Source: Tubiluchus corallicola
Lineage: Eukaryota; Priapulida; Priapulimorpha; Priapulimorphida; Tubiluchidae
Assembly: GCA_030141605.1 (NCBI GenBank)
Contig: JAQGDQ010000100.1
Span: 372,001-436,000, forward strand
DNA: 64,000 bases
Direction of reading: 5' to 3'
The notes beneath the pieces were generated by a model. It saw only the letters and a program-made list of their open reading frames with translations. It did no database searches and was not told the DNA's origin. Shown piece after piece: positions 1 to 14,189 of this stretch (the stretch's first letter is position 1; each line of letters opens with the position of its first letter). Both the position numbers and the translations under genes were made by a program.

Positions 1-3000
1 CACATTTAATAATCATGTAAGTGATTATGTCGTCAACGAGAATAACTACTCAAGACGAAATCGCTGCAGCTGCGGCATGGCGGTGTAACGCTTTATTTGC
101 TTTTAGTAAAAAAGGAAAATAACATAAAAAAGCGAGGAAACGCATACAAGCCAAATGTCTGTCAGAAATGCTGACAGAACAGCCACAAGGCAGACAGGTG
201 GTTTAGACTCCTGCTTATACGTTCACTGTGCAATGACTATATAGAATAGTTTTCTATACTCTGCAATGTTAATTATATTGACACTGTAGAGAAACATAAA
301 AGAAACGTGGAAATGTATACAATGGCAATTCAACAAACACTGAATAACAGCAGAACTTTGCCTGTGGCTTAGGATAACACCAGTAATGCGTTTTATCCTT
401 TGTAAAAGCGGGAGTGTTAGGAACTTGCAATGTTGAAAGTACGAGTTCGCATTTCTTTGTTTGAAAAAAATAAAATATAGCTATTTATAACTTTTCGCTG
501 AATTATTGTAATGTAAAATTATGCCATTAAAGAGAACAAACACAACGAGTGAAATGGTTCATGCGTTTCCTAGATCAACGACCTTAATTAATAAATCATA
601 CACATTTGCTGTGTCTCGTCTTTTTGCGTTGCAGGAAGCACACGCTGAATTTGCTCTGCTTTCTTTATAATAATTTTGAAATTAAACGAATAAGTGACTG
701 TTTTGTAAATGACACAAAAGAATTTTGTAATATAACTTTTAACTTCGCTATATTTACTGCCAGACTGCCAGTATGCATGACGGCCAGCATGCATGAGGTT
801 TGTATATACTGTTCAGGGGTTGTGCAAACTCCCAAGTGTAGTAAAGTAAATTATGCAAAGGTCGGCGCCTCTGCAGAATTTTGTACAATTTAGTATATTT
901 AAGGATTTACTTTATTATTTAAAGGGTAGCATCAATTATACAATTATATGGAATCAGTTTGGCACAATAATCGTGGGAAAACCGTATTCAAAGAAAGTCA
1001 AAAGACAGGCGCGAAAAGTCACCATAAATTAACGCTCTATTATAATAATTACATTCCAGGCCACCCGGCAGAAACAGAAGAATCTTGTACAAGAAACATA
1101 ACGGTCTATTATTTGGGGTCTGGTCCTAAGTGAAATGCCGCACCACATCCGTATGCAAATCTAATTTTAACGGCTTACCTGAAAAACTATGACGCCGGAT
1201 AGGTAAATTTACTCAACCAACTTTTGAAAGAAATTGACAGTACCTTGGAACAGTCATGTATAGAATTGACAAGTTCCTTAGCACGTCTACAGAAGTTAAC
1301 AGAACAAAACTGAGCAAAGTATATGTATCGCATATACTGTATTCTTATGCATACCTATCTTGCATACCTATCTCTATTTCTATTTTCGATATACCTCTAA
1401 ACAAATAAATATAGTCTTTATGTTCTTCATTTGCAAACTTCATAAAGTACAACGAAATTATTGGCATATTGGCAAACTGACATAGTTGACATTTTATAAG
1501 ATTAGAATAATGAATCAGAACCTAAAATCTTAACGATTTTACTAAGCTGTTGGCTCTAGATTCGTAAAAGAAATTTTATAAAATAATGCGTCAGTGTTCA
1601 CTATGAAATCCATTCCCATACATATATACAATTTTACATTACAGTGTTAGCAAAACTAGAATCAATGATAAAAGTTGCTTTGGTGAGTTCGGCATGCACT
1701 CACATATAGACAAGGATAAAAAAGTATAAAAACAAATGAAGCATGTGAAAAAGTCTTTCTCGCACGGGATCTGCAAACAGACAGAAATGATAACTGTCGC
1801 TTGTTAAACAGCAATTACAACTGGATAAGTTAGAAAGAAAACATTTGCCAACTTGTTAATCTGTTGGGTTTGTTGCACTTAAGGTTATTTATTACTGTTG
1901 GTTTTGGCAGAGAAGGCTGCTTCTTCACATGCACTACCGCGATTAAAAAGAAGCAAATTTGTGGGATCATGTGCATACATGTTGTACATGTCACTGTATG
2001 AATCGTACGTGTTAGTTCGAAATGGCGAAGAAGTCGCAAATACAAATTAAAGCAAACTTTTAAGAAAAACTTTATTAAAGTAGTCCAAATTATTAAAATA
2101 ATCAAAAATTGTGATATTTCTAATATTAACAATTCTATGATAACAATCCTGAAAATGCACTTCTTGGTCAGAGATTTGATCTTGTCTAGGATTACATCGC
2201 TAGAAGCCAGAGGGCTAAAAAAGAAGAGCGCAAAACAAGCACGAGCGAACTTCGCTGTCAAGCACAGCGCGGTTTCTTGTAACCCATTTCAAGCAATAAT
2301 TTTGAACAGGAGGAATATCAGAATTGGCTTGAATTCTTAATGCCCTGAATGGGGCGAATAATAACAAAAATAGGTTTAATTGGTCTTCAAAAGGGTTGCC
2401 GCAATTTCAGATTCACTTTTTTGGCACATGTAAACAGACTGACTTAATTTACCTTCTATATGACTACAAAGTTTCTTATTTCTATGAATTACACACGAAG
2501 TTAAATAAACGATAAAATTTAATAGTAGACCTATAAGATTAGACCCTGGAACTGCATTATTTTATATCAGAGTAAAGTTACGTAACTCACATCACAGCAT
2601 TAGTGCGAGTGTTTATCTTAGCCGTCGCTTTTCCCGTCCTTTCTACATATCATAACATTGCTTAAATAAGCTTTTGTTTAAAATATGAGTCGAGGATGTT
2701 TTTCTTGTCGAAGTAAAAGCTGGCGTGTAGAAGGTGTACAATGCAACCCGTCTGGTGTAAAGGAGGTAAAATCAACACCAATCGGCGGCCAGGATCTGCG
2801 CCTTTTATAGCTCTCTGGTAGGGACTGAAGTCTAAGCTTAAACTTAAACATGACCCTTTCAAAAGTGAATTCATGCATGCCAGGAAAGTGCTCACTAATG
2901 GAAGACGTCAAAAGAAAACTTGGGCGCTATACAAAAAGGTGTTTCATCACAAAGCAATACACCGCAGGTGATAACTGTGAAGACATTAAAAATTAATCAA

Positions 3001-3353
3001 TGCGTCCAAAGGAAGATAATATAAACGAGGGTTAAATTATGCCTGTTAATAATTCAGCATTATGCACGCACGTTTTCAATAATAACTCGCTAGTAACTAT
3101 AATTTACATTCAGATAATTATTCTGTAAGTGGTATTATATAACTAACACTACCACTTAGGCCTACATGCATTGGCCATTGGCAATGGCTTGCATTGGCTA
3201 TTTTGATCCTGTACAGTGTACTTTGCGCAATTTGCTCATTCTTCAACAATACACAAGAAATTCATCAGAAAATTGCGTCAAACTCTGTATTTTTCATAAT
3301 GAAAATGAAGCAGTCTGTGAACTGTCATATGTCGCGGTTGTGCGAACGACGTA
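1..3353. other. Intergenic, no supported gene
   Basis: AT-rich DNA with only short chance open frames on both strands. None shows recognisable domains, credible exon boundaries or a family resemblance. I see no RNA gene, satellite or clear transposon end here. Confidence 0.5.
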
Positions 3354-3521
3354 GGTAATATTAGTGTGAGTGGTTCAATAAAAAATTTCCACTACTACAT
3401 GGTAGCAGGGATGGGATACAAACCCACACCAGTCTTTTCAGGGGGGTGGGTTCGTACCCACCGCTGGCACCATGTAGTAGTGGAAATCTTTTACTGAATC
3501 ACTCACACTAAGGTGATTACC
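3354..3521. mobile_element. Foldback/MITE-like inverted-repeat element
   Basis: Two arms of about 41 bp, at 3361-3402 and 3470-3511, are near-perfect reverse complements. They begin TTAGTGTGAG and end CTCACACTAA. Pairing continues weakly outward (GGTAAT / ATTACC). The centre holds a small GC-rich hairpin around GGTTCGTACCC at 3450-3460, which resembles a tRNA B-box. The element has no coding capacity. It is best read as a non-autonomous DNA element; a duplicated target site is not clear. Confidence 0.7.
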
Positions 3522-5220
3522 CAAGGTCTGCGTCACCCTAGTTTGTATTTTTGACAATGAAAATTATGCAACCTATAAACTAGTATATTACAGTTAGCCA
3601 TCGCACGTAATGTTTCCCATGCTGACTGAAGAAGCAGTTTAATTATATGCGACAGACAGGCAGGCATGCAGAAATCCTGAGTAAAAAGGGACTGTGAGAA
3701 CAAAAGATGTTTTTTCTATTTCACCAGGGCAGGCTTGCTCTATTGTGTGGAAAACAAAAACAGGAATGTTGACTGCTCGTTGGAATAAAGTGTGGCCAGT
3801 CTAAGTGAAAATGCTAGTATGTTGTTCAACCAAACAACGTCAGGCGACCAGTATACAATACCTGCTTCGTCGCTCCTTTAGGATAAGTTGTCAAACAGTC
3901 AGAAAAAAACAAAAAAGTTAGCTGCCATTTTAAACGTTTTGATTCCAAGCTCAATGGACTTCTTAACAGTATGCAAACGAGAGATGTCAAAATCAAATAT
4001 TAACTTGGTGGGTTCAGTATTGTAGGAAGTCTGAAACTGGAAACTTATTTCACTAAATAGTACTACTAACAGACGGACGTCTGTAATACGTATGCACAGT
4101 TTAGGGAATCCCAATACGTTGGGGAGTTTTTGTATGACGGTGTATTAACCTAACGGGTCACTTTGGGTTTTGAATGGCAATAGTAATGTAAGGAAGTTCC
4201 ACCGCAGACTATGGAACACATTTATCCCAAGAACTGAGCCGTAGTTCCTCCCCAATGCAAATGCACCAACGAAATGTCAATATCGTTTTTAACAGATGTT
4301 TTATATTTTATGCATGTGAAACGACCGTTCCCCTTCTGCCAGAAGTTTAATCTATGCGCCGAGAAAAATGGCAATCATAAGTTTTCGCGACACACGCAAA
4401 AGCTACACCAGGGTGACCTTTACCAAGGTTTTAGAGACGGCGCACTCTTTCAATGAATTGCTCAATTACTCACATTCAAGTTTTTAAATCGTTACAATTA
4501 GCGTGGCACAAGAAATAATCATTACCACCTTTAAGGAAATTATGGGACATTTAGGTAAAAGTTTTATTCTTAGATGGTAGAATAAAGCTCTGATAAAAAT
4601 GCTGCATAATGCTGTTGAAATGTGGAGCGAGAACTTGTCTGACGGATTTGAGAGACAGATGATGGAAGAGAGAGGTGACGATTTAAATGGTCTATACATC
4701 GACTAACATCACAATTAACAAAAAGTTTTGCAACAGGGAAGCTACAGTCTACAATCATGGTATTTAAGCTTTCTATTGTGCTTTCTTTAGTAATTGTAAG
4801 TACTTACAACGAGAAACGAGATGTGATAAACAATTTTACAAACAAACAAACAATGGCATCGAATGAATATAATTTCCACCACACAGAACCTGCAAGCCTG
4901 GTCCAATGTCATATTTTAGCACGGCTATAATCTACAGACAGTCAAGCGCGAAACTAGCCCTAATGTAAAATTGACTTAAGAAAATGTGGACCTTCATACA
5001 TTATTCTATTGGGCTGCAGTTTACATAAATATGTTAAACGCAAACAAAAAGTCCATCCACTTTATAGTTAGTTCATCTTACGTGAGTCGGTTGTATGTCC
5101 AAAACAAAAACACACGATTCACTGTAAAATATGATTATAACAACCAGAAATCAAGTCTGTGATCGAACAATTCCTAAATTGCGCATCTCAACCACTAGCA
5201 TCTGGTATTTCTAATATCTC
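3522..5220. other. Intergenic, nothing recognised
   Basis: Unique-looking AT-rich sequence. The short open frames on either strand have no recognisable content. Confidence 0.4.
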
Positions 5221-5232
5221 CTAATCTGAGGG

Positions 5233-5789
5233 TACCTGACAGAGAAAATTACTCAAAGTAAATCCACGTTATCCAATATATGATCATAATAACAGATCAA
5301 CACTTTATGACCAATCATCTCACCTGGTGATTGTCTGATCAACCAGGTGTAGATAAAGCGAGTTTACCTGCTATTAATCAGACAAAGGTAGGCACTAATG
5401 GATGGCTCACTTTTGTCTTACCTGCAGTGAATCATAATCAGGCTGCTTAATTGCTTTTGATAACCACGTAACCAAGGCTGGTTCGCAGGTAATAAATGCG
5501 CAAATTATACAGGTACACCACTGACTTCTTGACTATCGTATAACAAAGTTTTAGCAATTTATTACGTGTTGCAAACCAGAAAACGTCACAGGTGATCACG
5601 AGGCGTGCAGATTAAGATCAAATTCCTATTTGCCTTATAAAACACGCAAAACCCCCACAATCAAGCACAACAGCTAGTTCATATTGTGCAGTTTAAAATT
5701 CAGCATTCACTTACAAATCCTAAATAATAATTGCGGAGCACTTTAGAGGTTCTCTACTCTACAGCCCTCGACTCACGTTACCACACCTG
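5233..5789. promoter_or_regulatory. Candidate enhancer: CAGGTA/CAGGTG E-box cluster
   Basis: Nine CAGGTA/TACCTG or CAGGTG/CACCTG hexamers lie within 557 bp, at 5233, 5321, 5344, 5365, 5419, 5486, 5510, 5589 and 5784. TGATAA/GATAA sites lie among them. These hexamers are the usual targets of Snail/ZEB and some bHLH factors. The density is well above chance for AT-rich DNA. No neighbouring gene is visible to the left, so the target gene is unknown. Function is inferred from motif density only. Confidence 0.3.
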
Positions 5790-6813
5790 GCCAAGTACAG
5801 GAAAGACCATTGTAGGTGGTCAAGATGGGAACAACTGTTCTATATCTATCATGTAGATGCTCTGAACTAGTAACAAAGAAATTCAGTTTATGGGCGGAGA
5901 ATTCAGGCTCACCTAAAAGAGAGTTGGGACTCTCTTTCAGCTGAAGTACGAGTATTTATAGTAAGTGATCGAGTACGGAAAATGCCAAGGCTATAAATAC
6001 ATTTAATTTCAACTAAACACAAGGCAAATGAAACGATAAAGGCGCCAAAACAGTTCCTTGTTCGTTAAAACGTCCTGAAGCACAGACCCATTTTCACAGA
6101 TTTAAAACTTGTTAATAGTAGAGCTTTCAAAAGTTACGTGGAGGCATTATCAGAGAAACACAAAAAAGATCGGGCTCTCCAGGCTAACCATACAAAAAAA
6201 CTTATCTACGGCTACTGTAGTTTTTTTTTCATTTTCTGAAGATTTAAAAATCACTCGTGCTACAAATGTCCGTATTTATACACGGCTTCTATGAACTTAT
6301 GTCCATGAAACAAAAAAAACTTACAGTTTGGCTAACTCCCAAGATAATGTGATGATATCAGTTCGGACGACAGATTGAAACTGAAGTTAACAGAGACATA
6401 TTTACAAACACAGTTGCAAAACTAATCGTCTTACTCAATAAATGTATTCAATTTGTGAACTAAGCTACTAAAAGACTTACGTAATTTGAAAAGTTTCCTA
6501 ATACAGTACCTAATGAAGTCTCAAACTTTAGCTGGAATTCAGTTCAGCTGCTGCAATGGCAAGTTGTTACGTAAGACACTGACAGGTAGCCATGAAACAC
6601 AGAACGCAGACGTAGCCCTAGGATAAGCATGATTTAAAAAGAGTAGGATAATGGCTATTGAGAAGAACCCAATTTTTTTAGCATCATTTTTGGGAACTTA
6701 TGTGGAGACAGTTTCACTAAATAAGTTACATATATATATATATTCTACACATTTATTAATTTGTTGCGTTCCACTAAAATCCATTGACGCCACATACGTT
6801 TTTATCAAACCTA
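5790..6813. other. Intergenic, nothing recognised
   Basis: No gene, RNA or transposon end is visible. An open frame from 6651 exists only because it runs into the trinucleotide array that follows. Confidence 0.4.
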
Positions 6814-7044
<231 letters not shown>

Positions 7045-10000
7045 GATGACATTTTTTGAAGTGAAATGATGTAATTTTAGGCGTTTTCTAATTTTTTCAT
7101 TTTTTTTACTTCAAGAATTTCCAGCTAACTGTTTCTATAAGACAGAGATTTACCTACAAAACAATTTCAGTATAAACATGAAAGCAACTTGGTAGTAGTA
7201 ACTAATAAGCACCCATGTTGGCTGGAATTGAGACGGGAAACTCTTGACACCAGCCCAGACAATGTCCTGTCAGAACTCATTACAAGCGCCCGTAAACAAG
7301 ACAAAGAACAAGGGCAGAATTGACATGATCTACTGGATGCTGGAAAGATGGTGTTAATATCAATCACACCTTAGCGTTGGCTAGACAGGTAACAGATTCA
7401 CTACACCTGACCACACACACTGCTGGCTGACATGATGGGTGCAATGTGTGTCACACTTCTCTCCAGCCAGACAGAAATCGGTAGATATATAGAAGCACAG
7501 GACACACGAAGGAAGTGACACTTTAACATAGACAACACCAATCACCTCATTGGGGACAAAAAGCCATTATTAGATAATCTGCAATCTAGTGACAGACAAA
7601 TTATGGCACAGGACGCTAAGAAAAGTTGCTTTTATACAGAGCCAGGTCTTTATAGGCTGAAGATATTAACTCTGTAGAGCGAAGCCTAGTTAGTGTACTA
7701 ATGAAAGCACATCAGCTTAGCATGAATAGGGTATTTTAATTGTATGGGCTTAGAGAAATGTATCTCTGCTTAATTAATAGGTTAATAAAGCTTCATAGCA
7801 GAAAACAGGAAAGTAGCTTTATTATAGTCTACGTAATTAGTGTGTCTATTTTCAACATCCACATCTGACGTTACCTTGCGATTACGCTAACACGTCTAAA
7901 AGATCTTATAGGTATTACACATAATTTATAGCTTAGGTTCGGATGGAAATACTTTGCCCTTGAACACTAATTATCTCATAATGTATCTGCATTTGCGCTT
8001 TTTAAGTACTTTTAGGTGACAGAAAACAAGTAACAGAAAAGTCTAATGCGAATCATTTGCACTATTTGCATGATGCAAACCAATTAGCACTTTACAGAAG
8101 AGGTTACTAGCACTGTTATGCTTAATTAGACAGAATTAATAAAGAGAACTAAACTGCCATTACAGTCATCAATTTTAATAAAAAAGTTAAATCTCTAAGC
8201 TATGTTAATATAGAAAGATATTCATTCAAGATAACATTCTTGAAAACAAGTCTTGAACTTCTCGTTGAATTGTAAACTTTCAACTCTCAAACACTGAATT
8301 TAACAAATGCAGAACTTTACAATTTGTACAATTTAATAAAACAGAAAAACCTGTCCGCTCACCACAGCACTGAGCCAAATCTTTTAAACTACATTCCACA
8401 CTTTGAATGATGACCTTTGGTGATCTGGTGTCCCCTGTATTTACTACCTACTTACTACTTATTTGGCATTTTGGCCAGAATAAGGACATTCATATTCAAG
8501 ATGATGAGCTGCATCTCAGATAAGCTGTGACTTAATGTAATATTCTATGAGCATCTTTATTCCGAGGAAAGGTCACTTGTCAACAACATAAACAGTGCAC
8601 CTCTTGTTGCACTGCACACTAAAATTTGGTTTTGTATAATATATTTATTATTTGGGCACATACGAGTTGGTGACCTTTGCCCACTATCATGATCCAGAAC
8701 AACAATCCAATGATTACATTTTAAAATCAGTCTCTTCAAGTTCAAAAAATTTACGAAACCTTGTGACAGCATCAATTAGCCAACAAAATAATCTTGCCAT
8801 CTCCCTTCTACACGGTGACATTTTAATTTCGCCTTTTTGTACATAGTGTCAGTTATGATTTGGTAACCTATGAAGACACCCTTATTATCAGGTTATCAAC
8901 TTATCTCAATGCTTATTTGGCACACCTGGGCATATTTCTTACACAGGAGCCACACTTTTGCACAGGTGGCAATGACCAATTTGATCCAAGTTGAAATGCA
9001 AGTTTACAAATTTTCACTAACTTAATAGCCCAACTTAAGTGCCATGTTGGATGTTCAGCAAAGTTCGGTCATAATTTATAAGATTATTCTAAAATTGTTT
9101 TTGCTTTCAAGTACATGAAAGAGCCTGTTTCTAGGAAAACAGGAATTGACATTGTATTGTGATACACAATCTCTTTCTCATATTCCAAAAACCTTAGAAA
9201 ATAGTCCAGATCTAACATAGCAACATGATTTGCAAATCAAAATGTGCTTTCTGAAAGGATCATAATCTTGCTGTATTTCATCTAAATTAACATAGAAGCA
9301 CTGAAAATATTTCAACTTAGGGTGACTAAAACAACAACGGCGACATTACATAATATTTTTTTCTGTATTATGTATTTTTCTATTGATAAATATTAAGATG
9401 TATTTACCAATCTAAGTCTGCATCATAGTATTTGAATGAAAAGAAGTATAACCAGTTTATTTTCCATTGTTTTATATCTCAAAGGAAGTATGGGTTAGCC
9501 ATTAGAGATTTATGGCTTGTTTAAATTATAATACAGTTAAATGTACATAAGTGAAAAACAGTCCTGAGTGTAAGACTTTATTTTAACATAATTTTTATTT
9601 TTCTTCACGCAAATAATACAAACATATTACACTGCGATAAAAAAGTATTGCAAAGAGTCAAAAACAGCAGTGTCACACTTGGTAACAAAGAACGTAATAT
9701 CCTTTTAAACAGCTATGCTTTTAAACAAGAAGGGACAGTAAACACAAAAATGTGTCCCATGCTGCATATGGCCCTGGCCGTGTGATATGGAAAGAAGAGG
9801 CCAACTAAGCTAATAAGCTTACACTTGCACTTATTATAAATAAAATGCTTTACACACGTTCAGGCTAGAAACTCGGGAGGGCAGGAAAACATTAATTTTT
9901 AATATGGAAAAAACATGGTAACTAAATTGAGTTTATGTTATGGGATAACTGATACAACTTGTTACGTTTTCATAAAGCTTAGAATCCCATTCACCAATTA

Positions 10001-13000
10001 TTAAGCTAGGAGATAATGTAAATTTGCTATGTAGGCAAATTAGAAATGAACTTTAAGTAATATTTTTGAAAAATTACACATGAATAAATTTAGGGATGAA
10101 TTATTGCTGTTACCTTGCCTGCAGTTTTGAAGTTTTTACAATATTATTGTAGTAATGGTAATACAGGAAAGAACCTGAAGCACAACTAACCTCAAGATCC
10201 TTTAGGCTTAATCTGTTAACCTCCAGAAAAAATACAAAGTATTCATTTATAATAATAAAGTAAAGTTTCTTGACACTGTTGTCAAGTAACTTAGAAAGAC
10301 AATGCAATTTTTACTATCACAAGTATTTATTTCAGTAAAATTTAATAGTACCCGAGATCTTGATAAGAATTGTGACACACAAACTTTGCAAATTTAAAAT
10401 GCAATAACCTCTTAGATTAACTGTAGCTGTAATCTACACAACACAATTGTCGCCATACTCCCTGGACAACCATCCACTTCACTCGCTTGCACGTTGAAAA
10501 TAATTCAGTCAAGGTCAGTGCATGATACATATAGTGACTAATGCATAAACTTGGTTTTTACTGACTACAGCGTATAAAAAAAAAAGTTAAAATTTTTATG
10601 CCAACTAACTGCAGTCTACGGTTGTTTGACTAGAATTGCTTGTTGACGCTTTTTCTACATACCTGGCTGCTTGGCACAGCACAGTTGGTGGCTCAGGATA
10701 CTTATAATGCGTACTGGCCTTTGAACCTCTTTCTCGCTCTAGGTACCCTAGCGGATACTACATTCTCTATTTAGAATTATTTTACTGTGCTGAGTTATAA
10801 AAACAGAACATTCTCATTCAATATTTTTTGCTTATTTGTACACTGTGCAGTGCTTTAATTACTAACAGCCAGGCTCACTGTACTGTAGCTACTGTATCAC
10901 AAGGTATAACAAGCCTTCTGTAAAGATAACCAACACAGTGAATACTAAATCACTGTATTATCATAAAAACAAAATCAATGAAAATGCAAATTTTTTAAAA
11001 TAAAATCTTACGTTAGCGTTGCTGTGACTTCTTCTACATATATTCTGACGAATGTCTATAAAATGCATGGTTACCTGCGTTAAACTAAGCAAATTTTAAC
11101 AAAACGACCGAAAACGTACAACAACAATTACTGACTCCATGAATCGATTGTACAGCATGCGGCATGATAGATTGCAGTTCCATCTACCGGCAGTTATAGT
11201 TTAGAATGCATCATATGAATTCCTATTATTGGTAGTTTGATGTCTCTTGAACATTGAACTGCATCCACACTCCAGAAATATATAAAAAGATTAATAGCAC
11301 GCTGTACGTGCAGTTTCCGTTACAATGCTAGAAAAAGTTCCCGTTAAAAACACTGGTTTATTTATTTTGATTTATCAGCAGGCGCCGCTTTATAGACTCA
11401 CTTTGGGACCCATGTGTTTGATACAACTAACCGGTTGAACCTTTTAACCGATGGATGTGGTTTTACTGGTATAGAATGAGTTGTCAGCTTAGTATGCACT
11501 GCAAAGCTTTTTACTGAATTTTAGAGAAGAAGTAATGCCTTAGTGCAGTTGAAAACTTAAAAATATTTTAAAATATTAATTTATATAAGTATAATATAAT
11601 ACGTATAATAAATTAAAAAGTATACTTTTTTAAATCGCACAAGTCTGTTTATTTGCAAAAATTACAAAAAATCCTTCACAAAGTCGGCTGCTTCATTTTC
11701 TCGCGAAGAAGTTGGCTCACATAGTTTTCATAATTATGAAAACGTTGAAAATCTGTTGCTGTGTAATGCACGTATGCTCTTAAAATATTTAGCGTTTGGC
11801 GTACTTAAGCTGCAGTTGACGGTGCCCTTGTTTTCTCGCAAGTGGTTTCGTACAGATTTGCGTCTTGACTCCCCATTGTAATCCATATTTTAAACTTCTT
11901 ATCTCTATGCTCTTATTTACCGTATGATGTTTACTCTTGGAAGTCACAAGGAATACATGTACTGGCTGATTACTGTCCCTGCATCTTTGACTGTTAACTG
12001 ATTAGGCATGAAAGCGTGATGTGCAACGAGAGCTTCAGAAGGAAACCGCTAGACAAGTGATTTAAAAATGTTTAGCTTTCAGAAATTCTTGTGTAGCAGA
12101 TTCAAAGCAAAACCGGTACGCTAGCCTATTAGCGCATGATAAACGTACCTGCTTAACATGATTATTATAGTGCACAAAAGCGAAATAAAGATGCCATAAA
12201 AGTAGGAAAGGCTCTTTGGGCACATGCAAATGTCTTATTTTAAGTATGTGAATGAAAAATATTGAGTCATTTATGCGGAATTTTTTAGTCAATTGGCCGA
12301 CAGTTTGATGTACATTTGAATAGAAGCGGCACGTACCAGGCGTTTTTGAGTCAATTAAGCGATTGAGTCTATTAGCCGTGTGCCTATTATCCGGCGCCTA
12401 CTGTAATGATGAATCATGATGGGCAGGAGCAATAAGTATTATATCAGGTTTTCCATTAGTGACAAACCATTACATTTGATCGTAGGCGACATGTCAAGAC
12501 AATTTCCGAGGTAAGTTTGAAATGTTATGGGAAAAGGTGTAAAATTTTACGTCCAGACACATGCATTGTTTCAACTGTTTAAACGGAGAGCTAGCAGAGG
12601 AAACTATGAGCAAAGCATGTCTATTTCAGTTCCGTTCAGTTCCTAGATCTTTTAGTATCAAGATGAGCAATTAAAGACTGCTACTCGGCTAAAAAAGAAA
12701 AGAAAAGAAAAAATTAAACCAAACTCCATATTCCAATCTAAAAAGATTAAACCAAACTCTTAATTCCAACCTCACGACGTCTGTTCATTACGCCGTTAAG
12801 AGACTTTCTATCATAATCTGAAACATCCTACCAAACGACCGTTCCTCTCTCATTTTCATAAACGAATGCAACGTAACAAAATATGCTCTTATGTTTTTTT
12901 AATTCTGTTAATACACAAATTCTATTCTGTTCAGCCTCTTCCATCTAAAGAGAGTATTTTAATAACATTATGTTAAAACATTAAATTATTTAATTTCCAA

Positions 13001-14126
13001 AGCTCCAATTTCATTAATTCAATATTGTACATATCAATCGTCCAACTTTCAAATAAGGTCTTGGTTTATTAACCATATATCTCCCAGCCGTAGAATAGGT
13101 ATGTAGTTTTGCTATAAGGGTTCCGAGGCCTGCTAGAGATTTAGCTATTAAAAATTTAAAAAATGATTACGTGCAGTTAAGTGGCTGGACAATTGCACCG
13201 ATCTTAACATCATGTGTATTCAGTTATGAATCTGGCTTGCTTACTTCAAGTAAACAAGGCTTTGTTTCATATTCGAACCATTCAGGGTAACCAATGCTAC
13301 CTCCGCACTAAAGTCGGCTTCCCATTTAGTTTTGTTAATTTGGTTTTCATGGTGATAATGGCGACGACAGTAATGACTATGAAGTCATCTCCAATGTTCC
13401 CTGTGCTTTTCGACAGGGTCGAAATGCGCGTTAGAATTAATATTTACACAATTAAGAAAGTTAACCTTATAATAATTTTCACACGAGCACATTGCATTTC
13501 TTGTTGAGTAGGGAAACTGGAACTTCATGGTTGAGATTTCACTTCTGAACTGACACTGTCGGTCACAGCACAGGATCTTCTAACAAATCTCATTATATTA
13601 AACATATTGAATAAAAATTGAATGTAATTTGTGTTAAACTTATCGTTAGGGGGTGGATAATTACCCTTGTGGGTGCCACATGGCAAGCTTAATGGTTCTA
13701 CACAATGTTACATTATGTTTGCCCCTGCGGATCTCTCATATCAACGAGCCACTCTTAGATGAAACGATAAAACAAGATCTATCAGAATCTCTTCTTTCTC
13801 TGTTAACCTCTATTGTCCATCCTGTCTATTCTCTCACCGATATGCCCTTATTCATCATCTTCCCTTTCATGTTCCCGAGCGTCTCTTTCTCTTCAACGCC
13901 CCTGTTTGTTTTTGGGTAAATTGCTATTCCCTGGTCCTCCATAAGTTACAGGTATTAATTAGCTATCTGGAATTGACGGTAACGCATTGTTACTTGTTGT
14001 GCAATACCGAGTCATATTCATACTAAGTAGTGCACATTGTAGACACAGCTGTCGTATATTTGATTGGCTATACTAAATATGGTCAAGTAGGCCTTGTATA
14101 TACCGGAGGGATGAAGAGAGGGACGG

Positions 14127-14129
<3 letters not shown>
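7045..14129. other. Long intergenic stretch without a supported gene
   Basis: About 7 kb of AT-rich DNA. Open frames are all short and low in complexity, and none can be linked by splice sites into a family-like product. A purine-rich AAAAG run (about 12692-12712) and a short repeated phrase ATTAAACCAAACTC (about 12711 and 12747) are the only local structures seen. Confidence 0.4.

Positions 14130-14185
<56 letters not shown>
14130..14185. repeat. (GA)n microsatellite at the 3' side of a LINE
   Basis: Uninterrupted AG repeat directly abutting the TAA-rich 3' end of the LINE on the minus strand. Together with the (GA)n blocks at 16693-16806 it brackets the element, as expected if insertion occurred inside a GA array. 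Confidence 0.95.

Positions 14186-14189
<4 letters not shown>

Noticed and set aside
1830-2261. 143-codon minus-strand frame
   Set aside because: Composition is typical of AT-rich chance translation; no recognisable domain, and the opposite strand is equally open in part.
13653-13919. 88-codon frame with hydrophobic content
   Set aside because: Pyrimidine-rich low-complexity sequence; no signal peptide logic, no homologous pattern, no splice context.
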